Assembly: GCF_001642475.1 (NCBI RefSeq)
Contig: NW_019174072.1
Coordinates: 1-64,000, forward strand
Direction: 5' to 3'
DNA length: 64,000 bases
Origin: Fonsecaea monophora
Taxonomy: Eukaryota; Ascomycota; Eurotiomycetes; Chaetothyriales; Herpotrichiellaceae
The notes under the pieces are model-generated. The model saw only the letters and a program-made list of their open reading frames with translations, searched no databases and was not told the origin of the DNA. The position numbers were made by a program, and so were the translations under genes. This document shows, one piece after another, positions 1 through 10,443 of this stretch (positions within the stretch are counted from its first letter, which is position 1; each line of letters opens with the position of its first letter).

Positions 1-408
1 GAGGGAGGGAGGGAGGCCGGGTCAAGTCTAAACTGCCTTGTACAGGACCCCTCTGACTTTGGAACTTGGAAAAAATGTCATTGGGTCCTTTGTCAATGAT
101 GATGCTTGGAGGGGCGCAGATGGGGGGTGGCGCCAGAGGTGATATTTTTTGGGTCAAAATCGACTCCACAATTCCATCTCATTGAGGTCTTTTGCCCACA
201 CAGCCTTGCAGGATCTGCCATGCTCCGCGTCTACATAATACGGCAAGGCTGCATTTTCCCTAATGAGCACCAAATGACCTTCCTACTTTTGTACCTAGCT
301 AGGCACTGGGTAAGCTGTAGTATTTAGCCATCATATTCCCCCGATGCAGTCTTCAGTACCCTCAGAAGAAGACAGAGGGCCATTGATGGCTATGTAAGTC
401 ACCGCTGA
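1..408. other. Gene-free left edge
   Basis: No supported gene. The first 16 bases are four copies of GAGG, a short purine microsatellite. Bases 106-327 are open on the plus strand, but the translation resembles no protein I know. The stretch ends at the 3' end of the minus-strand TRM82 gene and probably contains its 3' UTR. Confidence 0.6.
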
Positions 409-2226
409 TCACGACATCCCTTCTTCATCGGCGGGAACACCTTCAGCACCTCCTCCGTCTTCCTCCTCAGCATCCGCCTCAGCTTGGCCCCTTTTCTTAC
501 GGAGATTCTCAAGGCCATACAGCATCTCTCCAGCAGCGCTATATGCCCCCTTGTCCTTTGCTCGACCGTCTGACGGCAGCGTACCCCTGCCGCAGTCCGG
601 GGCTGACGAATTCAAAAGCATCGCCAGGCTTGATGTTTCCCATCTCAGTTCCGCCTCAGACCCATTGAAGTCCCCAAGCAAGTTGTTGCTTGTGCTGATG
701 TCGTCAATAGGCAGGTTCGAAAACAGTTCAAATGTCTCAAAGGCCTCTGCTGCTGGAGTCTCCTCGGGTCTCAAGACCTGGATGGAACCGGGTTTATGTA
801 TTGTATCAATGCTGACAACAATTGCCCACATCGCCGGACCGACGGTCACGTCCAATACGTTCCCTCCTAACGTCAGGGTCTGATGGTGCTTCAAGTGACC
901 ATCTTGGTTGATGCTATAGCTCAGCAGCATCGGGAGCCTAGAAACCTCATTTAGCGCTGGCGCAAAATCTCTCGACTGTATTACTTACCCTTCAAGTGCA
1001 ACCAGGAGTAAGTGTGGAGGATGGCGTGAACGTGGTGAATTGCCCGAGACGGTGTAATGAACGGGCCAAATATTGGACACTGCCAAGTTTTCTAGCGAAC
1101 GTGCACCGGATTCCGAGTCGAGGCAGTTGACGATGTCTTTCCCAACGTCGCCTTGGAAGAGCTCCTGATCGAGTATTTTCCCGGTCTGCCAATGGTAAAC
1201 CTTCAGAGAAGGCTCACCGCTCCCCGTCACCAGTATTTCTGGATTCCATGGCACGATACACAGCTTGCTCACAAACTCACGATGGCCGAAGCAATAGTTC
1301 TCGATGATATGAGCTTGTGTTACTCCCCGGGACACGCGAATGTGCTCATCTCGATCTGAGGTCAGAATGTATTGGCGACGCTTGGGGCCGGTTTGGACTT
1401 CGGTGATGACGACGTCGGTCAGGAGTGATACATGGCCCAGCAGCAACTTGCATTCGAACTGGGGACCCTCCTTCTTGCGTTGCGCCGCCTTTTGCTGACG
1501 CTGTTGCCTCAGTGCTTCCAGGTTACCCTTTGTATGTACTGTCAACTCTGAAGCAGAAGGGGAATAAGTCACCTGTTGCTGGTCCGAAACAGGCTTCTGT
1601 GGCGTCCACCCAGGAGTAGGATGTAGGGGCAACAAATAGACATCGCCGAATTTATCACCGACGAGGAGACTCTTCTCATCAGGCGTTAGGGCTATTGCAC
1701 AGGTACGCTTTGGCATTGACCTAGTAAGACTAAGCGTCACAAGCGAGCCCATCTATCGAAGCTTTGCTTACCTCCGACTTTTCAAGTGCAAGACGCCTCT
1801 CGCCAGTACATCGAACACGATGACTGATTTGTCCTCGGCTGTGACGCAGATGGCCGTCTTTCCGTCACTGGTTGCGATGATATGAGAGACGTTCGGCAGG
1901 GTAGTATTTTCTACCTTGGGCTTCCGTCGCTCACCCTTCTTTCTCTCCGATATGATTTCAATCGAATCTTCCGATTCCAGGTGGGAGGGTTCTCCACGAG
2001 GTCCGTCGCCTATTTTTCGCCTCTTTGGTGGCCTAGCTTCCTCGCCGTTGGTCCTGGCCTCATCGTACTCCTCGTCCTCCTCGTTGAACGGCCGCCACTC
2101 GCTCAATAACGCTCCGTCTTTCAGGTTGAGAGAATTGACGACTGGTCCGGAAGCTGCTAGCAGGAACGGATGTTGGCCGTCGACCGGCTGGACGCAGCAT
2201 AGCTTCTGGAATGGGTAAAGAACCAT
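409..2226 (-). CDS. TRM82: tRNA (guanine-N7)-methyltransferase non-catalytic subunit Trm82, WD40 protein
   Basis: Trm82 (WDR4 family) is the WD40 scaffold that stabilises the catalytic subunit Trm8 for m7G46 methylation of tRNA. I read three exons: 2226-1772, 1720-989 and 937-409, giving 571 aa. Introns are 51 nt (donor GTAAGC) and 51 nt (donor GTAAGT), both ending in TAG, and the frame is continuous across both. Seen in the protein: an N-terminal blade-like segment (LLAASGPVVNSLNLKDG), an acidic and basic loop with PPKRRK near residue 70, then WD-type blades such as SLLVGDKFGDVYLLP and ILVTGSGEPSLKVY. The tail is Glu/Asp-rich. The ATG at 2226 is the first in-frame ATG before the conserved region. 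It shares a 390 bp upstream gap with RPP0 on the other strand. Family call is from recognition; no catalytic residues are expected. Confidence 0.85.
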
Positions 2227-2616
2227 TTGGACACGAAATGCTTATTTCAGGCGTCTGAGCCAACTGCGGACTGCCTCCTGGATTTGGGTCTTGAGGAAAA
2301 TCCTCCCTTACAGAACTCACCACCACTGGAATTCTGGTTTGCAGAACTCCAGCGTACAAAGTAGTGAGGCAGAACAGATTCGAACCACATGAGAAGCCTG
2401 CTTCCTTGGAGTGTGGTAGAATTTTGATAGTGCCTCTCCTGAAATAATGCTTCACCGTTTATGCCAAGATATTTACACGTGACACAAATCGCACTCACGA
2501 AAATAATCTCCCAAGGTCTGGCCGAAAAGTTGTACACCAAACATCACCACCAATCCACCCCATCATAATTCCAACAGTTTGCCCTTAAACATCCTAACTT
2601 CATCCCATAAGAAGTC
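2227..2616. promoter_or_regulatory. Divergent intergenic region between TRM82 and RPP0
   Basis: The start codons of TRM82 (minus) and RPP0 (plus) lie 390 bp apart, so this gap must carry both promoters and both 5' UTRs. It is AT-richer than the genes. Short ORFs on the minus strand here (2247-2540, 2060-2455) have no recognisable product and look like leader or chance frames. I see no clear TATA box or known ribosomal-protein element. Confidence 0.6.
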
Positions 2617-3727
2617 ATGGGGGGCAAATCCGGCACTAAAGCTGTCTACTTCGACAAGCTCAAGGGCTTGCTCGAGGAGTACAAGTCCATCTTCATCGCA
2701 AGTCCCCTCAAAAAGACCAATCAGCCAGACAACTAACAAGATTCAACAGGTCAGCGTCGACAATGTCTCGTCGCAACAGATGCACGAGATCCGACAAAAC
2801 CTGCGCGGTGAAGCCGTGGTCTTGATGGGGAAGAACACCATGGTCCGACGAGCTCTCAAGGGTTTCATCACCGACAGCCCCGAGTACGAACGTTTGCTGC
2901 CTCACGTTAAGGGTGCGTTTAGAAGTTTCAAGCCAAAAAGAGAGAGGAATACCATTGATCTGACCGATGGCAGGAAATGTTGGATTCATCTTCACTAATG
3001 GTGACCTGAAGACCATCCGTGACAAGATTCTTTCAAACCGTGTCGCAGCTCCTGCTCGTGCTGGTGCCGTTGCTCCCGGAGATGTTTACGTCCCAGCTGG
3101 AAACACTGGCATGGAACCCGGCAAGACCTCTTTCTTCCAGGCTCTCGGTGTCCCTACCAAGATTGCTCGTGGTACCATTGAAATCACCACCGATCTCAAG
3201 CTCGTCGAGGCCGGCGCCAAAGTCGGTGCCTCTGAAGCCACCCTTCTCAACATGTTGAATATTTCTCCCTTCACCTACGGTATGAAGGTTCAGCAAGTGT
3301 ACGAGGAAGGACAAACGTTCTCACCTGATGTGTTGGATATTGAGGAGAGCCAACTGCTCAAGTCTCTTACATCAGCCATCGCTACTATTACCACCATCTC
3401 CCTCGCTGCCAACTACCCGACGCTTCCATCCGTCATCCACAGCTTGATCAATGGCTACAAGAAAGCTATCGCAGTTGCCATTGAGATTGATTACGAGTGG
3501 GACGCAATCCATGAGCTCAAGGATCGCATTGCCAATCCTGACGCATATGCTGCCGCTGCGCCGGTGGCGGCTGCTGCGACTGAGCAGGCAGCACCTGCCG
3601 CGGCCAAGGAAGAAGAAAAGGAAGAGGAGAAGGAAGAGTCTGACGATGAGGGTGCGCAACATTCCCTACACAAAGATCGAACAGTCCAAGCTAACACGTA
3701 CCAGGCTTCGGTGGTTTGTTCGATTAA
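2617..3727 (+). CDS. RPP0: 60S acidic ribosomal protein P0 (uL10)
   Basis: P0 is the uL10 stalk-base protein of the large ribosomal subunit; it anchors P1/P2 dimers and helps recruit elongation factors. Four exons: 2617-2697, 2750-2912, 2974-3651 and 3705-3727, giving 314 aa, the normal length. Seen: the N-terminal MGGKSGTKAVYFDKL, the rRNA-binding stretch GEAVVLMGKNTMVRRAL, GNVGFIFTNGDL across the second junction, an Ala-rich hinge, a Glu/Lys-rich stretch, and the C-terminal SDDEGFGGLFD typical of P proteins, most of it encoded by the 23-nt last exon. Intron 1 (2698-2749) begins with GC (GCAAGT), not GT, and ends CAACAG after a CTAAC branch site at 2733-2737. The other two introns have GTGCG donors. 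No GT donor restores the P0 frame at intron 1. Confidence 0.95.
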
Positions 3728-4389
3728 ACCCCTCGAATATTGGCGGGTTTCAGCACGTGCATATCCAAATAAAAAGCTTCAGGCGGCCACAGCTAGAGCA
3801 ATAGACATGCAAGACAGGTGCAATAGCATGATTGCAACACGATGTCGCGCAAGTTGGGCGTTTCTTTTCGGAACTAATCGGTTGGACGACCAGGGCATCT
3901 CTGCCTCCAAAGGTTCATCTTCGGGTAAGCCATGATCCCATTCTCTGCTGCCTCGAATGCGACCCATGTGATGATCCATTTTTAACCCCGAGAACTTGTT
4001 TGCTCTATGAAGAACAAAACCATGCAACAACACTCTAATTTTTTACTGACCACCATTTTCTGTGCCATTGATTTTCCTCTGTTATTGGAAACAAAATGCT
4101 AATGTTTGATTCAAGGTTTGGTATCCACTCCAAGTTACGGTCGCCACATCCAGCTTCGTGCCCAATGCCAGAACTCCTAGCATCAAATCAACCTCGTCCA
4201 ATGCCTCAATGCCTACTTCGAATCCCCATGGTGATCTTGTACTTGATTAAGTCATGTCTTCTAGTGCGCCTCCATTCCAGCATTCCCATCAGAAACTCGC
4301 TCGCTCAACCTCCGAAGATTGCAATAAGTGGCCCACAGGTAGTTCCGACTTGATGGATTACAGAATTGCACATGGCGCAGTGACAAATA
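3728..4389. other. Convergent 3' intergenic region
   Basis: RPP0 (plus) and the BSP-family gene (minus) end towards each other here, 662 bp apart. Open frames such as 3779-4033 and 4096-4353 look like chance reading. I see no repeat or RNA gene; the stretch is probably the two 3' UTRs and terminators. Confidence 0.6.
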
Positions 4390-5253
4390 CTAAGCGGCAA
4401 ATTGCTTGGGTTTCCTTTGCTCTGGGATCACCAGCCGCTTCTCCTCTTTTTGCTCAGGCTCCTCTTTTGCTGAACCGTCACTGCTTTGCACTCTGGCTAT
4501 TGAAAGGGAACTTCCCTGAGCTCCAGTCTCCCACGTCGCCTTGTAGCGGGTCCAGAGCTGATCCACGGATTCCCCAAAAATGCCGGTCCAGAACTCGTGC
4601 TCATGATACCTCACCCTCCGCATAGTCTCGTTCATTCGACTTACGGTGCCGGGTCCTCGTAATTCCTCTAACCAATCAAGAAACCACGCAGTCTTCTGGT
4701 AGCCCTCGTCCCATTTCTGCCCTCTGTTCTCGGGTGACTTGTTCCAATGCGGAGGCGAGAGGCCGGCCTTCAATCGAACGAAATCTGCAATACCCTCAAT
4801 GAGCCCACCAGGAGCAGTGCCATGGCAGTTGCCCTGAAAACAGTGAACCATCTCATGCGTAATGACTCCGGCAATCTCGTGGCGTAGTCCTGCTGAGTTT
4901 CTTGATAAGACGCCGTGCACATAGTCGAGCGACAGATGAATCTCCTTGTGGAGGTCATCAAGTGGCAATCCAGTGGTGTAGGCTACTCCACCCATGGCGC
5001 GTAGGACTACCGTGACCGATCGGACTCTGGGAATTTCGCTCAACCCGTAAGGTCTGTACAAGTGCGTTACGACGTGTTCAATAGCTCTGGTCAGATATAG
5101 GCCTCCATCCAGGGAACTGGAAGCCACCTGGGCAGCCGGGTGGCCAATGTCGTCGAGGTGAAGTCGCAGGACGGGTTTGTGATGTAGCTGTGGAGGCAGA
5201 GTGGGAGCGATCGTGTCCTGGGAGGGAGGGGCAGTCAATGGAAGTTCTGCCAT
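4390..5253 (-). CDS. Basic secretory protein (BSP) family putative zinc peptidase
   Basis: The single-exon ORF codes for 287 aa. It carries THEMVHCFQ with an HExxH zinc site (His133, Glu134, His137), then GGLIEGIADFVRLKAG. This is the signature of the plant and bacterial 'basic secretory protein' family (Pfam BSP), a metallopeptidase-like fold with relatives in fungi. The frame extends upstream to 5307 but starts there with TTG, so the first ATG is at 5253 (MAELPLTAPP). The N-terminus is Pro/Thr-rich and not hydrophobic, so no signal peptide is visible despite the family name; a cytosolic location is inferred. The C-terminal 35 residues are charged (EEPEQKEEKR). Substrate unknown; activity has not been clearly shown for most family members. 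Confidence 0.8.
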   Translation of the reverse strand: MAELPLTAPPSQDTIAPTLPPQLHHKPVLRLHLDDIGHPAAQVASSSLDGGLYLTRAIEHVVTHLYRPYGLSEIPRVRSVTVVLRAMGGVAYTTGLPLDDLHKEIHLSLDYVHGVLSRNSAGLRHEIAGVITHEMVHCFQGNCHGTAPGGLIEGIADFVRLKAGLSPPHWNKSPENRGQKWDEGYQKTAWFLDWLEELRGPGTVSRMNETMRRVRYHEHEFWTGIFGESVDQLWTRYKATWETGAQGSSLSIARVQSSDGSAKEEPEQKEEKRLVIPEQRKPKQFAA

Positions 5254-5930
5254 CTCTATGTTTTCTAGGGAGCTTGGGAGATGGAGACAGAAGGGAAGAG
5301 TCGTCAATGGTTAATCCGTGGGAAGTGATGACAGAGGGTTGGTGAACCACAAAGAAGCCAAAGGGAGCCAAAGGGAGCCAAAGGGAGCCAAAGGCAAGCG
5401 GAGGCAGTTGCGGGCTTCTGATTGGGTCCCGCGCCAAGAAACACCCGCTCAACTTCCCGCTCCGAGTCGCTGGAGCCAAAACATCAACACGAACCACGAA
5501 CCACGAACCTCAACCACCACAACGTCGTCGCCTGCTTCACCTCCTGACATTCTTTTCCAACAACCTTTTTCTCTCTCAGCCTTTGGAACCAACAACGATA
5601 TCCATGAGCACGCAGACCTTTTATCGCAAATTCCCTCGCCACCCCGCTTCGCCTTGATCAGGTAGGTGTCAAATTTTCTCTCATATGTACCAGCTCCCCC
5701 CCCCCTTGCGCCGATTTTATGAAGACTTCCCCAGACACATTCCCGTTTGCAAGAGATTACAACTGTTGCCGTAAGCTGTTCAATTGAAATCAATTGCACT
5801 GCATTGATCCATTTCTCTGCCTTATTCACTGCTCCATATCACTCTTCTCCCCTGTCCGTCACCCCTCTCACCCCTCTACCTGCCAAATTGGTGCGAGGAA
5901 AACCATTGGGTATCTAGCAAGCAGGACAAG
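5254..5930. promoter_or_regulatory. Divergent promoter region, BSP-family gene and CLASP-like gene
   Basis: The 677 bp gap between two divergent start codons must hold both promoters and leaders. It contains the decamer repeat at 5351-5394 and a long pyrimidine-rich stretch (about 5690-5880) directly upstream of the plus-strand start, a common feature of fungal 5' leaders. The short ORFs here resemble nothing known. Confidence 0.55.
5351..5394. repeat. Decamer tandem repeat
   Basis: Three perfect copies of AAGGGAGCCA (5361-5390) are flanked by degenerate copies on both sides. The array sits about 100 bp upstream of the minus-strand BSP-family start, in its likely promoter or 5' leader. Confidence 0.9.
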
Positions 5931-8217
5931 ATGGCGTTCTTCCGCAATCACTTGAATTTCCGTATGCTGTTACCGTGTTACCATCTTTGGCTGGCTGTGT
6001 CGTTCTTCGGTGCTGACCTCCTCTTGTATAGTCAAGGCTACTACCGCCAATACCTTCAACCAGACCGTCAAAAAGGCCGACACTACCATCCCTGCTGTTG
6101 GAAGAGCCGTCTACTTTGCCATTGCAGGCGCTAGAGCCAAGATGCTCGGCAAAACCTATGCTGATGTGCTCAACTTGCTGCATTACGAACTCACCCTTCC
6201 AGAGACCGAGGAGAGCTGGAAGAAGCGCCAGGATCTCTTAGCTGAACTCTCGGACATCTTTGAGAAACGCAAAGAAAACAGCACCATCCCAAACGACTTT
6301 GTCCAAAAGGTCAAAGCCGTCTTACCTCACATTGTCTCCACGGCCGGTTCTGAGCGTACCACCTTGTCTGCTCAAGCATGCCGAGCCCTCTCCAACATTG
6401 CCAAACACCTCGAGAATCAAATCCAGTCTCAACTCGATCTTCTTCTTCCAGGCCTCATTGCCATTTGCGGCTCGACCAAGATGGTCAATCAGAAAAACGC
6501 CAATGACGCCATCATGAACATCTGCAAACATGCTGGTTACAGCCCCCGTCTCTTCTACCATGTCTGCGCTGCCTTCAAAGACAACCGCATTCCTCCCCGC
6601 ACTTATGCGCCCGAGTGGCTGCGCATCCTCATTGAAACCTATCGCTCTCAGATGGACCGTGAAAAGGACGGACCTGCTTGTGAAAAGGCCATCGCTGCAG
6701 GTCTCACAGATGGACAAGTCAAAGTACGCGAAAATAGCCGCGCCGTCTTCTGGACTTTCCATTCATATGACCCACGAGGTGCCCGAGCCATCATGGGGAC
6801 CCTCAATACCCATGCTCAAAAGGCTTTGAAAGCTGATCCACACAATCCCGACAAATCCTCCGCCACTGCTGCGCATGCCAATGCGCCGCCCAGACCAAAA
6901 TCGGCACTTGCCTCGATCAAAGCCCAGAACAAAGAACGCATGGCTCAAACCAAGGAGTCGTCCCAACAACGGGGCTTGACTCCCGAACCAATCAAGTCCG
7001 ACGACTTCAAAGTCTTTGGGACCATGGACGACACCGAAAAGAAACCTAGTCTTCTCTCAGCACCTGTCAGGAGACGCATCGTTGCTACCCCAATGCCTTC
7101 AGCCAACAGTGTCCAGCGCCCTGATTCTCGTGGCCGTGCTGCAACGTCGGCGTCTTCCGTGTCGAAAGACAACTCCACCAACATAGCGCCGGAGACCGTG
7201 CCCAAATCCAGTTTTGAGACGGTCACCAAGTCCAGCTACGAGACAATCAAATCCGATGGCAAAGAAAATGCCATGGTGATACGTCCACGTAAGAAGCGAT
7301 CTCCCAAGAGGTCACCTAAGCGGTCTCCCGAACGAGATCGACTGGCCTCGGAGAAAAAGACGCTTCTGATGGCCATGGAGGCACTTCGACGGTCCAGCTT
7401 GGATGCCCTGGGCTACCGCAGGCTCCGAAAACTGATTGAGGAGAATCCTGGTGCTTTGATCACCAAGCACTCACAGTTTAATGAACTTTTTGAATTACTC
7501 ATCCATAACATGGCGTCGCTGGACATGATCACCGAACCTCGAGATAAGCGAGCCACCAATATCAACCATCCCGCCTATAACACGCACACGATCCTCATCA
7601 CCCTGGTACACCTCTTCCAACAATATCCTCAATGGCCTGAACCACAGCCTGGAATGACCTTGTCGGCCCTTCTCATTGCCCGATGCAATCACAGCTCTTC
7701 ATACGCATCCGTGCTATCGGCCATTGACGACGGCGCCTTTCTTCTGTGCAGCCACACACAGACTGTTCTCCCCACAATCGATGCGGTGCTCGACACCCTT
7801 GAACAAATCGAGTGTATCATCACCAACAACGATCCTATTGTTACCCCCAAGTCGACGGACACTATTTTGTACAACAGCCTCCAGAGCCTGGCGTCGGACT
7901 TCGGCCCCGAAAGACCTCGCCTTGCGAATAGGCTCCCTATTGTTATGGACTTTGGACTGAAGATCCTTAATGCTCTCCTCATCCGGGTTGTTTCGTGCAA
8001 TGAAACCCTCTACGAGATCCAAGAAGATCGTCTCGCCGCCTACGCCGAACACCTCCTCGCCACCTATACATCCATCATCAAGAGGGCGGTCATGAACTTT
8101 TGCATCAACCTTCACGCCGTCATCAAACCTGAAGCTCGATTCTACAAGTACTTCAAGAAGGAGTCGGACAAGAACTTGATTCATTATTATGTTGACGTTG
8201 CTGCATCACCTTATTGA
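5931..8217 (+). CDS. Short CLASP/TOG-domain protein (Stu1-like)
   Basis: CLASP proteins stabilise microtubules through TOG arrays. Two exons: 5931-5961 and 6032-8217, giving 738 aa. The 70-nt intron has donor GTATGC, a CTGAC branch site and acceptor TATAG, and splicing joins the 31-nt first exon to LKATTANTFNQTV. Seen: a TOG/CLASP_N region at about residues 55-290 (helical repeats with WKKRQDLLAEL, VREN and FWTF motifs), a disordered linker, a basic microtubule-binding-like patch of RSP repeats near residues 430-446, and a second helical region to the C-terminus. Classical fungal Stu1 is usually above 1,000 aa, so this is either a shorter paralogue or a divergent form. The first 45 residues look unlike the usual Stu1 start. 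Family call is fairly sure; orthology to Stu1 is not. Confidence 0.75.
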
Positions 8218-10443
8218 ATGGGGATGTCGCGCACCTTGTTATTATTATTGTTAGTATGGAGGTTGGGTTTCAGATTCACTGTTGGCGTTGAAAGGCTGGG
8301 GAGGACGGGGCTTTTTTCTTTTTCAATTTTTTTTTTCAACCAGTGTTTTTGTACCATTGTCGTTATTAACATCATGAAGGTCACTGTCAACGACGTCTTA
8401 CGAGCAGTTGCTGGCATTTGGAAAGAACCCCAGGGGACATGTCCACGGGCTTTGGTAAGTTGGGCGTTTCTGGGACTGGTCAGAGGTGGAATCGGACAGG
8501 GCAATGGATAGAGAGAAGATGAATTCAAATTGTTTCTGTCAAATTGCCTCTTTGACTTTTTGGCCACTGGACTTTCTGACGGCCCCCATCCCAAACCGCA
8601 TTCTAATCCCCATAAGCACCGAGTACTTATCTAAGGCATCAACAGATCAGGCTGAGGTGGCCAATTCGTACATATGTACTCCGTAAGCTGGAGTCAGGGG
8701 CTGTGCCAAGTGAAACAATAGATTTGCTGCACGCGGCCTGGAGTAATCTGCCAGGGTAGTGAGTTGTGACACGAAACGTGAGGGACTATGAGGGACTATA
8801 GGATGCCGACCTTTTCTCATGGAGGGGGTAAAGCTAGATAGAGATGAGTTTGTGATTGTTCTACAGATTGGTATCCACGCCACGAGGAGGCTGTGTAACT
8901 TGGGGGTATACCTCGTACTGTACCGAGTCTGCTCGTATCTCTTCTCAACCTGCTAGGCCACTGCAGTTCCAGCTCGATTGCCGTTACAACTGTTATTTCT
9001 CTCCGCAGTACCATATGTACCTCGTACGAGTATGTTGTGGTGGTGGGTAGGCAATGAGATTGCGCACCGCATCTTTGTATTCCCTCCTCCCCTTCAAAAA
9101 TCCCCCCCTGAGCAAGTAAAGCTTCAGCAGATTTTCTGACTTGCGTTGACGCTACGCTGCTAGTCATTTCGACCATTGCAGGACGAGTGCTAAAAGTGCT
9201 AAAAATGCCCCAGTGGTGCAAGTCGATCCAAGCGATCAAATGCGATCAGGCGGGACCAAGAATGGATCAAGAGTTTTAGCTGCAGCAGAGCCACAGAGGC
9301 ACTTTGAGGCCAACTAGGGCTCTCAAGGCTCTTGCGCAACCTCACTCGTTCGATTGCGCCTGGAAGGTCACTTTAGCGGGACACTTCGGGGGGTTCAGTG
9401 GCACTGGGTGGTGCGCGTCGCCCACTAGCCCCAGTAACCTTTAACTAAACGGGAGGCCCATGGGGGGCCCTCAGGTCTCCTGAACGGTGCACCATCCGCC
9501 CGCTAACGCCTGTCCAAGTGCTCCCTGCACACACTTTCACACTTGTGCTCGAGCACATCCAATCACCTGCTTGGACCCTGAGAGGCCAATTCAGGGCCTC
9601 GTACTTCGATCCTCGTAGGTGCGTATGTGCGTGTGAGTGAGGCGTGAGCCTTTCGTGGCCCTACACCAAGTGTGAACTCTGCGCGAACTCCCCCAGAGCA
9701 TCCATCTTTTGCATCACGCCTCTCTCTCACAACCACCACCCTCCATTGACCAGCAGCAGCCCATCTTCCACGCCTTCCTGTCTTTCTGTCACCCGTCCTC
9801 GACACTTGGCTGTACGCTGAACACAATCACTCTGGTTGCCGCGAACAAGTCTAAACCCTCCGTCATGATCCTTCGTTGACCGTTTGACTTGACACCATCC
9901 CGTCACCAAAGGCTGCTGTCTGCGCAACCACATCCCAGTCTCTCACTCTCCTCAACCCGCCTTTCTCTGCACGAGCTGAACCCGCCCTACGATCCTTGCC
10001 ACTTGTTTACCTTTCGTTCCCTACATTCGCCTTTGTACGACACAGAAATATTCCACTCGAGGCATTCTTGTCTGTCTTGTTCTTCATACTCCTCGCTTAC
10101 GGTCTTTGGCTTGTTGGCCAACGGAGGGAAAAAAGGCGACCATACCAGCATCACTCGGCCGCGGCACGAGCGTCGATTGTCCTTCAAGTTTGTCCCGATC
10201 AGTGTTTCAGCTGCAGGTCAGCACACGACCTCGCCCATAACTCAGAAGAATAAAATAATTCCCCGCCAAACGTACAATGTACAGGATCTGAACGTGTTTG
10301 AGCTTTGTTTGCAACGAGAGGGAAAAAGATAAAGTGGGATTATTAATGCCATTACACCCATTCTATCGACTCTGAAACGGCGAAATCTCACGTGGACATA
10401 AAATCCACCATATGTCCAGCACATACCGATAGCACAGGACATA
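8218..10443. other. 2.2 kb intergenic region upstream of the LIM-RhoGAP
   Basis: It starts with the presumed 3' UTR of the CLASP-like gene (T-rich around 8310-8345). From about 9500 on it is CT-rich and probably forms promoter and a long 5' leader of the RhoGAP. ORFs such as 8817-9239 (-) and 9889-10332 (+) have no recognisable content. No tRNA or repeat of note. Confidence 0.55.

Noticed and set aside
2340..2420. B-box-like GGTTCGAATC on the minus strand
   Set aside because: Neighbouring bases do not form T-arm or acceptor stems; it is in the TRM82/RPP0 promoter.
5351..5394. Regular repeat considered as a CRISPR-like array
   Set aside because: Units are contiguous 10-mers without spacers, in a fungal genome.
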